Below, piece after piece: positions 34,896 through 44,362 of a stretch of 64,000 nt of DNA (positions within the stretch are counted from its first letter, which is position 1; each line of letters begins with the position of its first letter). A model generated the notes under the pieces. The model did no database searches, had not been told where the DNA came from, and saw only the letters and a list, made by a program, of their open reading frames with translations. Location: assembly GCA_963813415.1 (NCBI GenBank), contig CAWEYW010000002.1:62001-126000 (forward strand). Direction: 5' to 3'. The translations under genes were made by a program, and so were the position numbers. The stretch comes from CAIWHR01 sp963813415. Lineage in GTDB: Bacteria > Pseudomonadota > Gammaproteobacteria > Burkholderiales > Casimicrobiaceae.

Positions 34896-35864
34896 ATGGC
34901 TTTTGCCGTTCCCAAGCGCGCGCTGCGCGTCGTATTCGCCTGTGTGGCGGTGGTCGTGGCGTGCACCGCGGCCGCACAGGAAAAGTATCCGTCGCGCCCC
35001 ATCGAGTTCATCGTCCCCTGGGGCCCGGGTGGCGGCGCGGACCAGGTTGCGCGCAAGTCGGGGAAGATGATGGAGGACGACCTCAAGGTCTCCTTCCCCG
35101 TCGTCAACGTTCCGGGCGCGACAGGCAACACCGGCATGGCGAAGCTCATCTCGGCGCAGCCGGACGGCTATTCGGTGTCGATCATGACGTGGGACACGTA
35201 CGCGCTCCTGGCGACCAGTCCGAACACCCGCTGGACGATGAAGGACATCATTCCGGTGGCCCTCATGATCAAGCAGCCGTCGGCGTTCATGACCGCGGCC
35301 AATGGCAATCTCAAGACCTGGGCCGACGTCGAGCGCGAAGCGAAGACGCGCCCGCTCAAGGTCGCGGTCACCGGCTTCGGCAGTCCCGACGACATCACCG
35401 TGAACTACTTCATCGCCCGCGGGATGAAGCTGGTGTCGGTGCCATTCGCCAATCCCGGCGAGCGTTACACCGCGGTGCTCGGCGGTCACGCGGATCTCCT
35501 GTACGAGCAGCTCGGCGACGTCCGCAGCTTTCTCGACAGCAAGCAGATCCAGCCGGTGATCGTCTTCGCCGAAAAGCGGTTCGAGGCATTTCCGAATGTC
35601 CCGGCGTCGAAGGAGCTTGGCTACGACATCACCCTGCCGCAGCGGCGTGCCGTGATCATGAAGGCGGGCACCGATCCGGCCAAGGTCAAGATCATCGCCG
35701 ACGCGCTCGCCAAGGTCGCGAACAGTGCCGAGTACAAGGCGTATCTCAAGGAACAGTACGCCACGGACGACAGCTACTTCGCCGGAGCGGACGCGGCAAG
35801 GATCATGGACGAGGACCTCGCGCAGATGAAGCGCATCGCTACCCAGGCGACGGCGAAAAAGTGA
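34896..35864 (+). CDS. TTT transporter extracytoplasmic receptor (TctC)
   Basis: Periplasmic binding protein of a tripartite tricarboxylate transporter, 322 residues. The signal peptide (LRVVFACVAVVVACTAAAQ) is followed by the family hallmark YPSRPIEFIVPWGPGGGADQ and by KLISAQPDGYSV, VSVPFANPGERYTAVLGGHAD and FPNVPASKELGYDI. It binds an organic acid outside the membrane and passes it to TctAB. Ribosome site GGAGG precedes ATG 34896. Position in the mutase operon makes the ligand most likely that pathway's substrate, but convergent sulfoacetate genes make sulfoacetate an alternative. Confidence 0.9.
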   Translation: MAFAVPKRALRVVFACVAVVVACTAAAQEKYPSRPIEFIVPWGPGGGADQVARKSGKMMEDDLKVSFPVVNVPGATGNTGMAKLISAQPDGYSVSIMTWDTYALLATSPNTRWTMKDIIPVALMIKQPSAFMTAANGNLKTWADVEREAKTRPLKVAVTGFGSPDDITVNYFIARGMKLVSVPFANPGERYTAVLGGHADLLYEQLGDVRSFLDSKQIQPVIVFAEKRFEAFPNVPASKELGYDITLPQRRAVIMKAGTDPAKVKIIADALAKVANSAEYKAYLKEQYATDDSYFAGADAARIMDEDLAQMKRIATQATAKK

Positions 35865-35979
35865 CGTCGGCGATCCGCCCCCGTTCCGCCGCGCCGTTGC
35901 CATGGTGCCGCTGCATGTCACCGGCACGGCCGGCGATGAACCACGCCGTGCCGCTTTCGTGCAGTCACGACGGCCGCTC

Positions 35980-36537
35980 ATGCTGAGCCGCCTGCGCAAG
36001 GCAATGCCGTACTTCATCGTGCTCGCCATCACGGGCGCGCTGCTGGTCATGGCGAACCGCATCGACTTCGTCGCGCCGGGCGGTCGCATCGGTCCGGACT
36101 TCTGGCCCAAAGTGATCCTGGGCCTCGCCACGATCACCTGCGTGTACGAGATCCTGAAGACCCTGTTCTGGGATCAGGACGGCGAAGTGGGCGGCGTGCT
36201 CGAAAGCATCATCGAGGAGACGCCGGGGGGCGGCGCGGTCGAGACCGTGCCGGAACGCCGCTACCCGCGCCTCATTTTGGGCGGCATCGCGCTCACCGTG
36301 GCGTACGTGCTGCTGATCGAGCGGGTCGGGTTCTTTCTCTGCACGTTCATCTATCTTGCCGCGTTTGCCTGGATCGGGCGCTACCGCCGGCCGTTCGTGG
36401 TGCTCGCGTCGAGCCTCATCGGAAGCCTCCTGTTCATGTTCGTGTTCATGAAGGTCGTGTACGTGTCCCTCCCTCTGGGGCAGGAGCCGTTTTCGTACGT
36501 GACTTTCATGCTCATGCGGCTCATGGGCATCAGGTAA
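35980..36537 (+). CDS. TTT transporter small membrane subunit (TctB)
   Basis: A 185-residue membrane protein with four helices (about 8-28, 42-60, 98-115, 120-165), including APGGRIGPDFWPKVILG, the conserved TctB entry motif. An upstream ATG at 35902 would add a 26-residue extension without family features, so ATG 35980 is preferred. It sits between TctC and TctA, seven bases before the latter. Confidence 0.82.
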   Translation: MLSRLRKAMPYFIVLAITGALLVMANRIDFVAPGGRIGPDFWPKVILGLATITCVYEILKTLFWDQDGEVGGVLESIIEETPGGGAVETVPERRYPRLILGGIALTVAYVLLIERVGFFLCTFIYLAAFAWIGRYRRPFVVLASSLIGSLLFMFVFMKVVYVSLPLGQEPFSYVTFMLMRLMGIR

Positions 36538-36544
36538 GCCTTCC

Positions 36545-38071
36545 GTGCTCGATACCGCGCTTGCCTTCCTCGCCGCATTTCCGGTCGTCTTCCAGCCGGC
36601 GAACCTGACCGCCCTCATCGTCGGGCTGGTGGTCGGCATGCTCGTCGCGGTGCTGCCCGGCCTGACGCTGGTGATGGGCATCGTGCTCGCCCTGCCCTTC
36701 ACCTACGGCATGACGATCGTACCCTCGGTGATCCTCCTCACCGCGATGTACATTTCCGGCACGTACGGGGGCGCCTTCACGGCGATCCTGTTCCGGATTC
36801 CCGGCGAGCCGCTCGACGTGCCGCTGCTATGGGACGGTTACGCCATGGCGCACAAGGGCGAGCCCGCCAAGGCGCTCGGCTGGACACTGTTCGCGGCCTT
36901 TCATGGCGGGCTGCTCTCGACGGTTGCGGCGGTCGCGATGGCACATCCGTTCGCGACCTTCGCGCTCAAGTTCGATTCGCCCGAGTATTTCGCGATCATT
37001 CTCTTCGGCCTGACGAGCGTCGTGGCGCTCTCCGGCGCCTCGCTCGTGAACGGTTTCATCAGCCTTTTCCTGGGCCTCATCATCGCCTGCGTGGGCGTGG
37101 ATTCCATCTATGGCGCGGACCGCTTCACGTTCGGCGTGCCCATGCTCATGGACGGCATCGAATATCTCACCGTGATGGTCGGCGCGTACGGCGTGGGGGA
37201 GGTGCTGGTCCGCCTCGAGCAGGGATTCCAGACGGCACCCGTGCAGGCCGCCGGGCGCGTGGCTACGCGCTTTCCATCGATTCCCGAAGCGTGGGCGATC
37301 CGCAATACGCTTGCCCGCAGCTCCATCCTCGGCATCCTCCTCGGAATCATCCCGGGTGCCGGTGCGACGATCGCGTCGTTCGTGGCCTACGGCACCGAGG
37401 CGCAGTATTCGAAGCGCCGCCACCTCCTCGGCACCGGAATTGCGGAAGGCATCGTGGCACCGCAGACGGCCTCGACCGCAACGGTGGCAGGGCACATGGT
37501 GCCGCTCATCACTCTCGGGATTCCGGGCAGCGGGGCGACGGCGGTGATCCTGGGTGCCTTCCTGCTGCACGGCGTGCAGCCTGGTCCCCAGGTGTTCGTC
37601 CGGGACCCGGGCCTCGTGTACGCGATCTTCGCGTCGCTGTTCGTGGGCGTGATCGGCATGTGCCTGATGGGCTACTTCACGATCAAGGCGCTGATCAAGG
37701 TGCTCTACCTGCCGGAGGCCGTCACCTCGGCGTTCGTGATCATGTTCTGCTTCATCGGCGCATTCTCGGCCCGCAACAACGTCACCGATCTGTGGATGAT
37801 CGTGACGTTCGGCCTCGTCGGCTATCTTTTCGAGCGCTTCCGCTTTCCGATCGCGCCGATGGTGCTGGGTTGCATTCTCGGCAAGGAGGCCGAGAGCGCC
37901 TTCATGACCAGCATGATCAGCTACCAGAACGACTGGACCGTGTTCTTCACGCGGCCGATCAGCGGCGTGGTGATGGTGTTCGTCGCGATCGCGCTGCTCT
38001 ATCCCCTGTGGCGCCACTACCGGCAGCACCGCGCGCAGCGGCTGTTGCGCGGCTCGCAGACCGGCGCGTAG
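36545..38071 (+). CDS. TTT transporter large membrane subunit (TctA)
   Basis: A 508-residue permease with about 12 helices. TctA motifs are GLVVGMLVAVLPGLTLVMGI, YISGTYGGAFTAILFRIPGEP, GIIPGAGATIASFVAYG and GIPGSGATAVILGAFLLHG. It would carry the acid taken from TctC, driven by the membrane potential. The start is GTG 36545. The gene ends 48 bases from the convergent ligase gene; the spacer has a 14-bp GC palindrome at 38088-38101. Confidence 0.92.
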   Translation: MLDTALAFLAAFPVVFQPANLTALIVGLVVGMLVAVLPGLTLVMGIVLALPFTYGMTIVPSVILLTAMYISGTYGGAFTAILFRIPGEPLDVPLLWDGYAMAHKGEPAKALGWTLFAAFHGGLLSTVAAVAMAHPFATFALKFDSPEYFAIILFGLTSVVALSGASLVNGFISLFLGLIIACVGVDSIYGADRFTFGVPMLMDGIEYLTVMVGAYGVGEVLVRLEQGFQTAPVQAAGRVATRFPSIPEAWAIRNTLARSSILGILLGIIPGAGATIASFVAYGTEAQYSKRRHLLGTGIAEGIVAPQTASTATVAGHMVPLITLGIPGSGATAVILGAFLLHGVQPGPQVFVRDPGLVYAIFASLFVGVIGMCLMGYFTIKALIKVLYLPEAVTSAFVIMFCFIGAFSARNNVTDLWMIVTFGLVGYLFERFRFPIAPMVLGCILGKEAESAFMTSMISYQNDWTVFFTRPISGVVMVFVAIALLYPLWRHYRQHRAQRLLRGSQTGA

Positions 38072-38119
38072 ACACAACCCTGTCCTGCGGCGCGCGCGCC
38101 GGTCAGGATCGGCAGCGAC

Positions 38120-39628
38120 TCACGGCGCACCGCCAAGCTTGAGGCGCTGCACCTTGCCGGACGGTCCCTTGGGCAGCTCGGCAACGAACCGGAACGTGCG
38201 CGGAGTCTTGTAGCGCCCGAGCAGCGCAAGGCAGTGGGAGCGCAGCTCGGCTTCGCTCGTGCTCATCCCGGCCTTGAGCACGACGCACGCAAGAATGTCC
38301 TGGCCGTAGTCCGGGTCGGGAATCCCGACTGCGGCCGCCTCCAGCACGGCCGGGTGCCTGAGCAGCGCCTCGTCGATCTCGCGCGGTGCGATGTTCTCGC
38401 CGCCCTTGATGATGAGCTCCTTGAGCCGTCCGGTGATGAAGTAGAACCCGTCTTCATCGCAGTAGCCGAGATCCCCGGTCGCGAGCCAGCCATCGCTGGT
38501 GAGGGTGGTCTCGGTCAGTTCCGGCGCCTTGTAGTAGCCCATCATCACGTTCTCGCCGCGCACCTGGATCTCACCCGGTGCAGTCGGCCCGAGTACGCGG
38601 CCGTCGGGCGCGACGACGCGTGCTTCCACCCCGATGGGCTTCCCTGGCGAGCCGAGTTTGCGCTGGGCCGGATCCAGGGGATTGGCGAAAGCGACCGACG
38701 CACACTCGGTGAGGCCCATCGCCTCGAGGACGGAAATTCCGAACCGCGCCTCGAACGCACGATGCTGCTCGGGCGGCAGCGGTGCCGATGCCGAGCGCGC
38801 GAAGCGCACGCCGGCGCAGGCGGCGCGCTCGTCCGGCGAAGGATCGTCGCCATGCAGGAGGTACGCGATGATGGTCGGCACCACGTTGAGCCACGTCGGA
38901 CGGTAACGTTCGACCAGCGGCCACCACTCCCGGGTGCTGTAGCGATGCGGCATGACCACGCTGCCACCGGACACGAGCGGCGTGATCGTCCCGATGCACT
39001 GACCATTGATGTGATAGAGCGGCAGCGACGAAAGCACGCGATCGGACGCGGTGAGAGCGTGCGCCTTCGCCACTGCGCGGCCCGCGTACACCAGACTGCG
39101 CTGCGACAGCAATGCGCCTTTGGGCACCCCCGTGGTGCCCGAGGTGTACATCAGCAGTGCGGCGGTGTTCTCGCCCGGCGGCGCGGGACACGCACGCCGT
39201 GCGCCGCTGCCGAAGCCCAGCGCGTCGGGATGGGTCGTGCGCACGATGGCGCCGCTGCCCGAGCGCTCGACGGCACTGCGCAGGCGATCGGCATGGCTCG
39301 CGTCGGCGAACACGAGGCGCGTTCCCGAATGCGGCAGGATGTAATCGAGCTGCGCGTCGTGGGCGAGCAGGCTCATCGGCGCGACGACATAGCCCGCGTA
39401 CATCGCGCCGAGGAAGACCGTCGCGGCGCTCGCGCCGTTGGGCAGCAGGAACGACACGACCGCGCCGGGTGGAATGCCAGCCGCCGCGAGCTCGCCTCCC
39501 AAGGCCTGACACGTGTCGCGCAGCGCGCCGTAGGTGATGGTGGTTCGCGCTTCCGGCGCCAGGAGGAAGGGCGCGTCCGGCTGGATGGCGGCCTGCGCGT
39601 CGATGATCGCGCGAATCGTGCGAACCAT
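38120..39628 (-). CDS. sauT: Acyl-CoA ligase, probable sulfoacetate-CoA ligase
   Basis: AMP-forming acyl-CoA synthetase, 502 residues, with LLMYTSGTTGVPKGALLSQ (P-loop), GYYKAPELTE, LATGDLGYCDEDGFYFITGR and the C-terminal LPKGPSGKVQR with the catalytic Lys. Sequence alone gives only acyl-CoA ligase. Its position directly after an acylating aldehyde dehydrogenase and Xsc matches SauT in the sulfoacetate pathway, where sulfoacetate is activated to sulfoacetyl-CoA before reduction to sulfoacetaldehyde. It is the last gene of the minus operon ald-xsc-sauS-sauT. Confidence 0.8.
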   Translation of the reverse strand: MVRTIRAIIDAQAAIQPDAPFLLAPEARTTITYGALRDTCQALGGELAAAGIPPGAVVSFLLPNGASAATVFLGAMYAGYVVAPMSLLAHDAQLDYILPHSGTRLVFADASHADRLRSAVERSGSGAIVRTTHPDALGFGSGARRACPAPPGENTAALLMYTSGTTGVPKGALLSQRSLVYAGRAVAKAHALTASDRVLSSLPLYHINGQCIGTITPLVSGGSVVMPHRYSTREWWPLVERYRPTWLNVVPTIIAYLLHGDDPSPDERAACAGVRFARSASAPLPPEQHRAFEARFGISVLEAMGLTECASVAFANPLDPAQRKLGSPGKPIGVEARVVAPDGRVLGPTAPGEIQVRGENVMMGYYKAPELTETTLTSDGWLATGDLGYCDEDGFYFITGRLKELIIKGGENIAPREIDEALLRHPAVLEAAAVGIPDPDYGQDILACVVLKAGMSTSEAELRSHCLALLGRYKTPRTFRFVAELPKGPSGKVQRLKLGGAP

Positions 39629-39680
39629 TCAGGTCCCGGTCCGCGTGCCCGGTTGGCAATGCCTGCGCCGCGTGCGGCCG

Positions 39681-41126
39681 CTAGGCGAGGCCGTGACGAC
39701 GGCGATATGCACCGAAGAGCTCGTCCTCGCCGGGTTCATGCACGCGCGCTGGGGCCAGCGGGCGCACGACGCGCGTGATGTTGAGGAAATGCCGGTAGTT
39801 GAGATTGTCCGAGATGCTGTTCCGCCCCCACGTGCCGCAGCCCATCGACAGCGAAAAAGGCAGCGCATTGTCGAAGCTGCCCCCGGTCGCAAAGCAGTGG
39901 GCCTGATTGACGATGACGCGGCATACCGGCAGCTCGACGCCAAGCCGCGTCGCCCGCTCGTCGCGGCGCGTATGCAAGCCCACGGAATGTCCCGCCCCCT
40001 GGTGGCGCAACAGTCGATCCGCGACCGCTACGGCCGCCTCGAAATCGGGGACGCGATAGAGCGCGAGCACCGGCGACAGCTTTTCCCCGGAGAACGGATA
40101 GCCTCTGCCGATCGCCCCGGCATCCTGCGGCACGACCAGGATGCGGGCATCGGCAAGGTCCGCACGCTGGAGCCCGGCGCGGGCGACGATCGCCTGGGCG
40201 GACTGCGCGATGAAGGCCGGCGCGAGCTTGCCGTCGGGAAACATGGCGCGTTCGAGCTGTGCTGTCTCGGCCGCGGCCAGCACGCGAGCGCCCTCGCGCC
40301 CGAGATGCGCGAGGAAGGCGTCATGCGCCGTGTCGACCACGATGACGCTGTTCTCGGACGAGCAGCTCGTGGCGTTGTCGAAGGTCTTCGAGCGCGCGAT
40401 CTTCGCGGCCGCGTCCGCGACGTCGGCCGTCTCGTCGACGATCACGGTCACGTTCCCTGCGCCGACGCCGATTGCGGGTGTGCCGCTGCTGTACGCCGCG
40501 CGCACGTTGGTGGCGGACCCGGTCGCGATCACGAGGTCCGCCTGGCGCATGAGCTCGAGGGTATGCGCGCGATCCACGGGCGCGGCGAGCTGCTGCACGA
40601 GATCACGCGGCGCACCGATGCGGTCGAGCTCCGCATGCACGAATTCCAGCAGCAGCGCGAGGGTCGAGTGCCCTTTCGGCGAGGGCGCGAGCACGATGGC
40701 ATTGCGACCCTTGAGCGCGTTGATGATGTTGTTGGCCGGTGTCGCCCCGGGGTTGGTCGAAGGGGTGATCGCCGCGACCACGCCAACCGGCCGCGCGATT
40801 TCGATCAGCCCGGCGCCGGGATCGTCGCGGATGATCCCGACCGACGCGGCGCCCGCGAGATCGCGCAACAACCCCATCGTCTTGCGGCGGTTCTTGGCAA
40901 TCTTGTCGGGCACATTGCCGAGGCCCGTGTCTGCCACCGCGCGCTCCGCGAGCAACCGGTTGCGCCCGGGCTCGACGATCGCCCACGCGGCCGCGACGGC
41001 AGCCTCGTCCGCCTGCGCCTGCGACCAGCCGTTCGCCACGCCTTGCGCGGCGCGCGCACGCGCGACGATGGCCTGCACGTCGGCAACGACGGTGTCCGCG
41101 CTGGCCAACCGATCGACGGCGCCCAC
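39681..41126 (-). CDS. sauS: Acylating sulfoacetaldehyde dehydrogenase
   Basis: CoA-dependent aldehyde dehydrogenase, 481 residues, with PVGVVAAITPSTNPGATPAN, the nucleophile Cys255 in FDNATSCSSENS, and a C-terminal GRNSISDNLNYRHFLNI. This pattern is that of the short acylating group (AdhE/EutE-like) to which SauS belongs. Start chosen as GTG 41126 with AGGAAGG upstream; an in-frame ATG at 41204 lies inside xsc. Fourteen bases after xsc, it would reduce sulfoacetyl-CoA from SauT to sulfoacetaldehyde, the Xsc substrate. Confidence 0.82.
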   Translation of the reverse strand: MGAVDRLASADTVVADVQAIVARARAAQGVANGWSQAQADEAAVAAAWAIVEPGRNRLLAERAVADTGLGNVPDKIAKNRRKTMGLLRDLAGAASVGIIRDDPGAGLIEIARPVGVVAAITPSTNPGATPANNIINALKGRNAIVLAPSPKGHSTLALLLEFVHAELDRIGAPRDLVQQLAAPVDRAHTLELMRQADLVIATGSATNVRAAYSSGTPAIGVGAGNVTVIVDETADVADAAAKIARSKTFDNATSCSSENSVIVVDTAHDAFLAHLGREGARVLAAAETAQLERAMFPDGKLAPAFIAQSAQAIVARAGLQRADLADARILVVPQDAGAIGRGYPFSGEKLSPVLALYRVPDFEAAVAVADRLLRHQGAGHSVGLHTRRDERATRLGVELPVCRVIVNQAHCFATGGSFDNALPFSLSMGCGTWGRNSISDNLNYRHFLNITRVVRPLAPARVHEPGEDELFGAYRRRHGLA

Positions 41127-41139
41127 GTACCCTGCCTTC

Positions 41140-42939
41140 CTAGCGCCGCGCCGCCGTGGACTGGTATTTCGGCAGATGCCGCACGGGGAGCGCCAGCGCA
41201 TCACGGCGGAAGGGATCGCCCAGCTCGCGCGTGACCATCATCTCCAGGATCGTCGTCTTGCCTTCGTTCTGGGCGCGCGCTGCAGCCTGCAGGGCGGGGC
41301 CTACCTCGGAGACCTGGCTGATCGTGTGCCCCTCCGCACCCATGGCGCGCGCCACCGCCGCCCACGACGGCTGCTTGTCGAGATTCACCCCCAGGAAGCG
41401 GTTCGCGTAGAAGTCGACGTGATTCTTCTTTTCCGCGCCCCACTGGCCGTTGTTGAACACCACCGCAGTCACGGGGATGTTCTCGCGCACGCAGGTCTGG
41501 ATCTCGCCGAAGCTCATGCCCCAGGCGCCATCGCCGACATAGGCGATCGCCGGACGCGCCGGTGCGGCGAGCTTCGCGCCGATGATCGTCGGGAACGCAT
41601 AGCCGCAATTGCCGAAGCTCATCGCCGCGAACATCGAGCGCGGCTGGTCGAAGCGGAGATAACTGTTGGATACCGAGCAGATGTTGCCGATGTCGGTCGA
41701 GACCATCGCGTCCGCAGGCATGGCTTTTTCGAGCTCGCGCAACATCTGCCGCGGATGCATGGCGTTGGCATCGCGCGACACCTCGAGTGACCAGGCGTCG
41801 CGCTCGTGGGTCCACTCGCGAAGCTCCGCCTCCCACTTGTCCTTCTCGTCGCGGATGAGCGCCAGGCGCTGGTCACGATTGGCGCGGCAGGCAAGCTCGC
41901 GACCTCCAAGCCGCGCCACCAGCGCGCGTGCCGCCGCGCCGGCGTCGCCGCAGATGCCCACGGTGATCGGCTTCACCAGGCCGAGCATCTTCGCGTCGGC
42001 ATCCACCTGGATGATCTTCGCGGCGCTCGGCCAGTACTCCAGGCCGTGCTGCGGCAACGTGCCGAACGGGCCCAGCCGCGTGCCGAGCGCGAGCACGACG
42101 TCGGCGCGCGCAATCAGCTTCATCGCGGCCTTGGCGCCCTGGTAGCCCAGCGGTCCGCACCACAACGGATGGCGCGACGGGAAGGAGTCGTTGTGCAGAT
42201 AGCTGTTGCATACCGGCGCCTGCAGCAGCTCGGCAAGGGCCACCGCCTCTGCCTGCCCCTCGCCCATGACGATGCCACCGCCGGCGATGATCACCGGGAA
42301 CTGCGCGCTGGCAAGAAGCTCCGCGGCCTCGTCGAGGCTCCGCTCGCCACCGGCGCCGCGCTCGATGCGGATCGGCTGCGGGATCTCGCACTCGATGTCG
42401 CCGTAGAAGAAGTCGCGCGGGATGTTGAGCTGGGTGGGACCCATCTCGAGGAGCGCGCGATCGAACGCGCGGCCGGTGAGCTCGGCCATGCGCGCCTTGT
42501 TGTTGACGTGCGCCTGGTACTTGGTGACGCGCGAAAAGATAGGCAGCTGCTCGGTCTCCTGGAACCCGCCCAGGCCGAGGGTCATCGAGCCGGTTTCCGG
42601 GGTGATCACGACCACCGGGGAATGCGCCCAGTAAGCGGCGGCGGTCGAGGTCACGAAGTTGGTGATCCCCGGGCCGTTCTGGGCGATGCACACGCCGTGC
42701 CGCCCCGAAACGCGCGCATAACCGTCGGCCATGTGGCCGCCACCCTGTTCGTGCGCAACGGAAACGAAGCGGATGCCGGCGAGAGGGAAGAGATCCAGGG
42801 CATCCATGTACGCGGACCCGACGATGCCGAAAACGTCCTTCACGCCCTGGGCGACGAGCGTTTCGACGAACGCTTCGGACGGGGTCATCCTGAGCTTCCC
42901 GGATACGGCGAGCCGCGCCGTGTCGGACATGGTGTTCAT
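41140..42939 (-). CDS. xsc: Sulfoacetaldehyde acetyltransferase
   Basis: ThDP enzyme that converts sulfoacetaldehyde and phosphate to acetyl phosphate and sulfite. The 599 residues start with KLRMTPSEAFVETLVAQGVK and continue VFGIVGSAYMDALDLFP, HEQGGGHMADGYARVSGRHG, AYWAHSPVVVITPETGSM, GPTQLNIPRDFFYGDIECEI and the ThDP site VGDGAWGMSF with NNGQWGAEKKNHVDFY. This run of motifs is characteristic of Xsc rather than other acetolactate-synthase relatives. GAAGGAG precedes ATG 42939. It is the meeting point of the taurine and sulfoacetate branches coded here. Confidence 0.95.
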   Translation of the reverse strand: MNTMSDTARLAVSGKLRMTPSEAFVETLVAQGVKDVFGIVGSAYMDALDLFPLAGIRFVSVAHEQGGGHMADGYARVSGRHGVCIAQNGPGITNFVTSTAAAYWAHSPVVVITPETGSMTLGLGGFQETEQLPIFSRVTKYQAHVNNKARMAELTGRAFDRALLEMGPTQLNIPRDFFYGDIECEIPQPIRIERGAGGERSLDEAAELLASAQFPVIIAGGGIVMGEGQAEAVALAELLQAPVCNSYLHNDSFPSRHPLWCGPLGYQGAKAAMKLIARADVVLALGTRLGPFGTLPQHGLEYWPSAAKIIQVDADAKMLGLVKPITVGICGDAGAAARALVARLGGRELACRANRDQRLALIRDEKDKWEAELREWTHERDAWSLEVSRDANAMHPRQMLRELEKAMPADAMVSTDIGNICSVSNSYLRFDQPRSMFAAMSFGNCGYAFPTIIGAKLAAPARPAIAYVGDGAWGMSFGEIQTCVRENIPVTAVVFNNGQWGAEKKNHVDFYANRFLGVNLDKQPSWAAVARAMGAEGHTISQVSEVGPALQAAARAQNEGKTTILEMMVTRELGDPFRRDALALPVRHLPKYQSTAARR

Positions 42940-43038
42940 GGTGTGACTCCTTCGCAGCGCCGCGCGTGGACGGCAACCCGCTTCTACGCGCAGGACGCGC
43001 GGCGGCGGTGATCGAGGCGCAGAGTGTACAACGGCCGC

Positions 43039-44175
43039 CTACCGATTTGCGCCGTGCTCCTGCGCGAGGACCGCGGCGGGGTCGACGTACGGGTACCCGA
43101 GTGCCTGTGCCACCGGCGCGCAGGTCACCCTGCCGAAGGCGATGTTGAGACCGTTGCGCAGGTGCGCATCGTCCTGCAGCGCCCGCTTCCAGCCCTTGTC
43201 CGCCAACGCGAGCACGAACGGCAGCGTGGCATTGTTGAGGGCGAAGGTCGACGTGCGCGGCACGCCGCCGGGCATGTTGGCGACGCAGTAGTGCGTCACG
43301 CCATTGACGACATAGGTCGGCTCGGCATGGGTGGTGGGATGGGAGGTCTCGAAGCAGCCGCCCTGATCGATCGCGACGTCGACGATCACGGAGCCGGGCT
43401 TCATGCGGCGGACGAGATCGGCGGAAACGAGCTTCGGCGCCGACGCGCCCGGAATGAGCACGCCGCCGACCACGAGGTCGGCCGTGGTGACATGACGCTC
43501 GATGGCATCGTTGGTCGAGAACACCGTGTTGAGCGGCCGGCCGAACTGGCGCCAGAGCGCGCGCAGCACCTCCGTGTTGCGATCGAGCACCCAGACTTCC
43601 GCGCCCATGCCGAGCGCAATATGGATGGCGTGCGATCCCACCACGCCGCCGCCGAGGATCACCACCTTCGCGGGGTCCACGCCCGGCACGCCGCCGAGCA
43701 GGATGCCGAGTCCGCCATGGGGCTTCTCGAGGTAGTAAGCGCCTGCCTGGATCGACATGCGACCCGCCACTTCCGACATCGGTGCGAGCAGCGGCAGGCC
43801 GCCCGACGCCGAGGTCACCGTCTCGTACGCGATGCACACGGCGCCGCTGTCGACGAGGTCGCGTGCCTGATCCGGGTCGGGTGCGAGATGGAGGTAGGTG
43901 AACAGGATCTGCCCGGAGCGCAGCATGTGCCGCTCCATCACCTGCGGTTCCTTCACCTTGACGATCATGTCCGCCGCATCGAACACCTCGGCGGCACTGC
44001 CCACGACGTGCGCTCCGGCCTTGCGGTACGCCTCATCGTCCATGCCGATGCCAACCCCCGCATCGTGCTCGACCACGACGGAGTGCCCGTGCGCGACGAG
44101 CTCGCGCACGCTGCCGGGGGTGAGCCCCACCCGGTTCTCGAGCACCTTGATCTCCTTCGGAACGCCGACGCGCAT
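43039..44175 (-). CDS. ald: Alanine dehydrogenase
   Basis: Oxidatively deaminates L-alanine to pyruvate and ammonium with NAD. The 378-residue protein begins RVGVPKEIKVLENRVGLTPG and has MIVKVKEPQ, the NAD-binding VVILGGGVVGSHAI and the C-terminal NGVTHYCVANMPGGVPRTST. In taurine dissimilation it regenerates pyruvate, the amino acceptor of taurine:pyruvate aminotransferase, whose gene is divergent on the other side. It is the first gene of the minus operon, and the 187-bp divergent spacer should contain both promoters. Confidence 0.93.
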   Translation of the reverse strand: MRVGVPKEIKVLENRVGLTPGSVRELVAHGHSVVVEHDAGVGIGMDDEAYRKAGAHVVGSAAEVFDAADMIVKVKEPQVMERHMLRSGQILFTYLHLAPDPDQARDLVDSGAVCIAYETVTSASGGLPLLAPMSEVAGRMSIQAGAYYLEKPHGGLGILLGGVPGVDPAKVVILGGGVVGSHAIHIALGMGAEVWVLDRNTEVLRALWRQFGRPLNTVFSTNDAIERHVTTADLVVGGVLIPGASAPKLVSADLVRRMKPGSVIVDVAIDQGGCFETSHPTTHAEPTYVVNGVTHYCVANMPGGVPRTSTFALNNATLPFVLALADKGWKRALQDDAHLRNGLNIAFGRVTCAPVAQALGYPYVDPAAVLAQEHGANR

Positions 44176-44362
44176 GGCAGCCTTCTGGTGGGTGGCAAAC
44201 GGGCCCCGAGGTTAGCGCGACGCGCGCCGGACGGCTAGTACTCGGGCGAGGCGCCGCACGCGCCCGCTCGCCCCTCCCGGAGGCTAGGTGTAGGATGGAC
44301 GGCTCCCCCTTTTTACCTCGCGCCGCTCGACACGGAGGGCGCCTTTCTGCCGGAGATTCGAC

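Noticed and set aside
38088..38101. GC palindrome between tctA and sauT as a bidirectional terminator
   Set aside because: It is alternating CG with no T tract on either side; too weak to call as a terminator.
44176..44362. Specific TauR/MocR operator between ald and tpa
   Set aside because: No clear repeat or palindrome could be picked out by eye, and no regulator gene lies in the island.
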